Below, in pieces: positions 62,947 to 64,000 of a DNA stretch of 64,000 nucleotides. The position numbers and the translations under genes were made by a program. Numbering within the stretch: the first letter of the stretch is position 1; each line of letters starts with the position of its first letter. The DNA comes from a bacterium (GTDB taxonomy: Bacteria; UBA8248), in assembly GCA_030922375.1 (NCBI GenBank), contig JAVEPB010000057.1:1-64000 (forward strand), written 5' to 3'. The notes under the pieces are model-generated. The model saw nothing but the letters and a program-made list of their open reading frames with translations, had not been told where the DNA came from and did not search any database.

Positions 62947-64000
62947 CGTTCTTTTTCCTTCTCTGACAGAAGTTCTTGTTGCTCCATGGACGAGGAGGAA
63001 GTTTCCACCCCTTCCACCAAATAATTTCCCAACGCCATATATGGCAACTTGCTATCCTGAAATGCGCGAACCGCATCGCTCGCGGTACAAACAATCGGTT
63101 CCTCATGCATATTGAAACTCGTATTAATTATATTAGACAGTCCCGTAAGCTCATGGTACGCACTAAGGATCTTGTGGAATTCGGGGTAGCGTTCACGCGA
63201 AACTATCTGTGGACGCGCCGTTCCATCGACATGCACGGCGGCCGGCGCCTCTTTGAGCATTCGCTCGGTGCAATCAAAAGTAATCGTCATATAGTTCGCG
63301 GCATTCCGGCTTTTTTCAATATCCTCGAAATAAAGGTGAGCGTGCTCCGCCAGGGTCGCTGGCGCGAAAGGCATGAATTCAGAGCGCTGGAGCTGTTTGT
63401 TGAGCCAATCGTTAACGGTCTTATCGCCGGCGTGGAAAAGGATGCTCCGATTGCCCAAGGCCCGCGGGCCATACTCCATCGGTCCGGAGCACCGGGCCAC
63501 CACGTTCCCCTCGGCAAGAAGTTCGGCAATGCGGACTTCAATTTCGGGACACCTGCTAAAGCGCAAACCGCTTCGCGAAAGAGCCGGATCGATTTCAGAA
63601 TCATATGGAGCATGCCCCAACAGAACACCGTTGATGGCCGCCGGACTTCCGCTATTCATCCCGGAATTCGCCAACCATGCCGCTCCCGCCGACAAGCCGC
63701 CGTCGCCCATGTTTGGAAATACGAAAACTTCGCTCACCGACGGGACCTCACGAATTCGTTGATTCAGCTTCACGTTCGCGAAGACGCCTCCCGCCAAGGC
63801 CAACCGAAATTTCCCGCGCCCCAACCCTGATACAAGTTCACAAACAACTTCCTCCAAAGCCCTTTGGGTGGAAGCCGAAATATCTTCCCTCGGGAAATCA
63901 GCGACGAATTCCTTTAAATGCTGATTTTCGAAGCGCGGCGCGTAAATACCATTTTCCATTCGGCCGATGAAACTTTGCTTTTGAGGATCGTAATCAATCA
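62940..64000 (-). CDS. Carbamoyltransferase (NodU/CmcH type), cut at the window edge
   Basis: The visible part is the C-terminal portion of a NodU/CmcH-type O-carbamoyltransferase. It contains FRLALAGGVFANVKLNQRI, the nucleotide-site SGPMEYGPRALGNRSILF and IVCTASDAVRAFQDSKL. No stop codon is found between 63959 and 64000 in the same frame, which reads IDYDPQKQSFIGR before the first internal ATG, so the gene runs past the edge. It moves a carbamoyl group from carbamoyl phosphate onto a sugar hydroxyl. It overlaps the synthase gene by seven bases. Confidence 0.9.
   Translation of the reverse strand, partial: IDYDPQKQSFIGRMENGIYAPRFENQHLKEFVADFPREDISASTQRALEEVVCELVSGLGRGKFRLALAGGVFANVKLNQRIREVPSVSEVFVFPNMGDGGLSAGAAWLANSGMNSGSPAAINGVLLGHAPYDSEIDPALSRSGLRFSRCPEIEVRIAELLAEGNVVARCSGPMEYGPRALGNRSILFHAGDKTVNDWLNKQLQRSEFMPFAPATLAEHAHLYFEDIEKSRNAANYMTITFDCTERMLKEAPAAVHVDGTARPQIVSRERYPEFHKILSAYHELTGLSNIINTSFNMHEEPIVCTASDAVRAFQDSKLPYMALGNYLVEGVETSSSSMEQQELLSEKEKERW

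Noticed and set aside
1-64000. tRNA, rRNA and CRISPR arrays
   Set aside because: Intergenic stretches were read for cloverleaf-like or repeated-spacer structure and nothing convincing was found. A tRNAscan or CRISPR search would settle it.

Overview
The window looks like part of the chromosome of an uncultured Gram-negative bacterium of moderate GC content. It carries predicted outer-membrane-type lipoproteins and a very large surface-polysaccharide locus (O-antigen, capsule or glycosylated appendage). No rRNA, tRNA or other phylogenetic marker was seen, so the phylum stays open. Almost all genes from about 13.8 kb to the right edge lie on the minus strand, often with 1-20 base overlaps, so they probably form a few long operons read right to left. 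AT-rich stretches (first 400 bases, about 7.5-9.6 kb, about 54.0-55.1 kb) stand out and suggest acquired pieces.

Left flank (1-13.8 kb): a TPR lipoprotein (407-1375), a methyltransferase, a membrane-anchored protein of 23-residue repeats, a D-threonine aldolase/D-serine dehydratase-like enzyme, a GT-C type membrane protein, a B12-binding radical SAM enzyme behind a good sigma70-like promoter, a Sel1-repeat protein, an IS3-type transposase fragment, a lipoprotein with a sulfatase-modifying-factor fold, and a second GT-C membrane protein on the plus strand.

Polysaccharide locus A (13.8-34 kb, minus): two methyltransferases, one fused to a GT2 glycosyltransferase, GDP-L-fucose synthase, an SGNH hydrolase, a 1004-residue GT-C/O-antigen ligase-like fusion, an anchored transglutaminase, four GT4 glycosyltransferases, two asparagine-synthase-type proteins, and a WlbB/WlbA-like acetyltransferase-dehydrogenase pair for amino-sugar uronic acids.

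Locus B (34.1-44.3 kb, minus): a DapA/NanA-like aldolase, a CMP-sugar synthetase, a capsule-type glycosyltransferase, a full-length transketolase, an FkbM methyltransferase, an aldehyde dehydrogenase, an SDR, a KdsC-like HAD phosphatase and a NeuB-like synthase. No standard sialic, legionaminic or pseudaminic pathway uses this set. It is the best candidate here for an undescribed activated ulosonic acid pathway.

Locus C (44.4-64 kb, minus): a methyltransferase, a PIG-L deacetylase, an ABC exporter, CapA, a third asparagine synthase, a GT-B-like protein, a radical SAM/SPASM enzyme, an AT-rich methyltransferase bracketed by a duplicated leader, then pseI-pseG-pseF, the Pse-associated methylase, an amidotransferase trio (WbpG/PseA-like, HisF2, HisH2), a third NeuB-family synthase and a carbamoyltransferase cut by the window edge. 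Together these should make CMP-activated pseudaminic acid and probably an acetamidino derivative or a second nonulosonate. The early steps (PseB, PseC, PseH) are not in the window.
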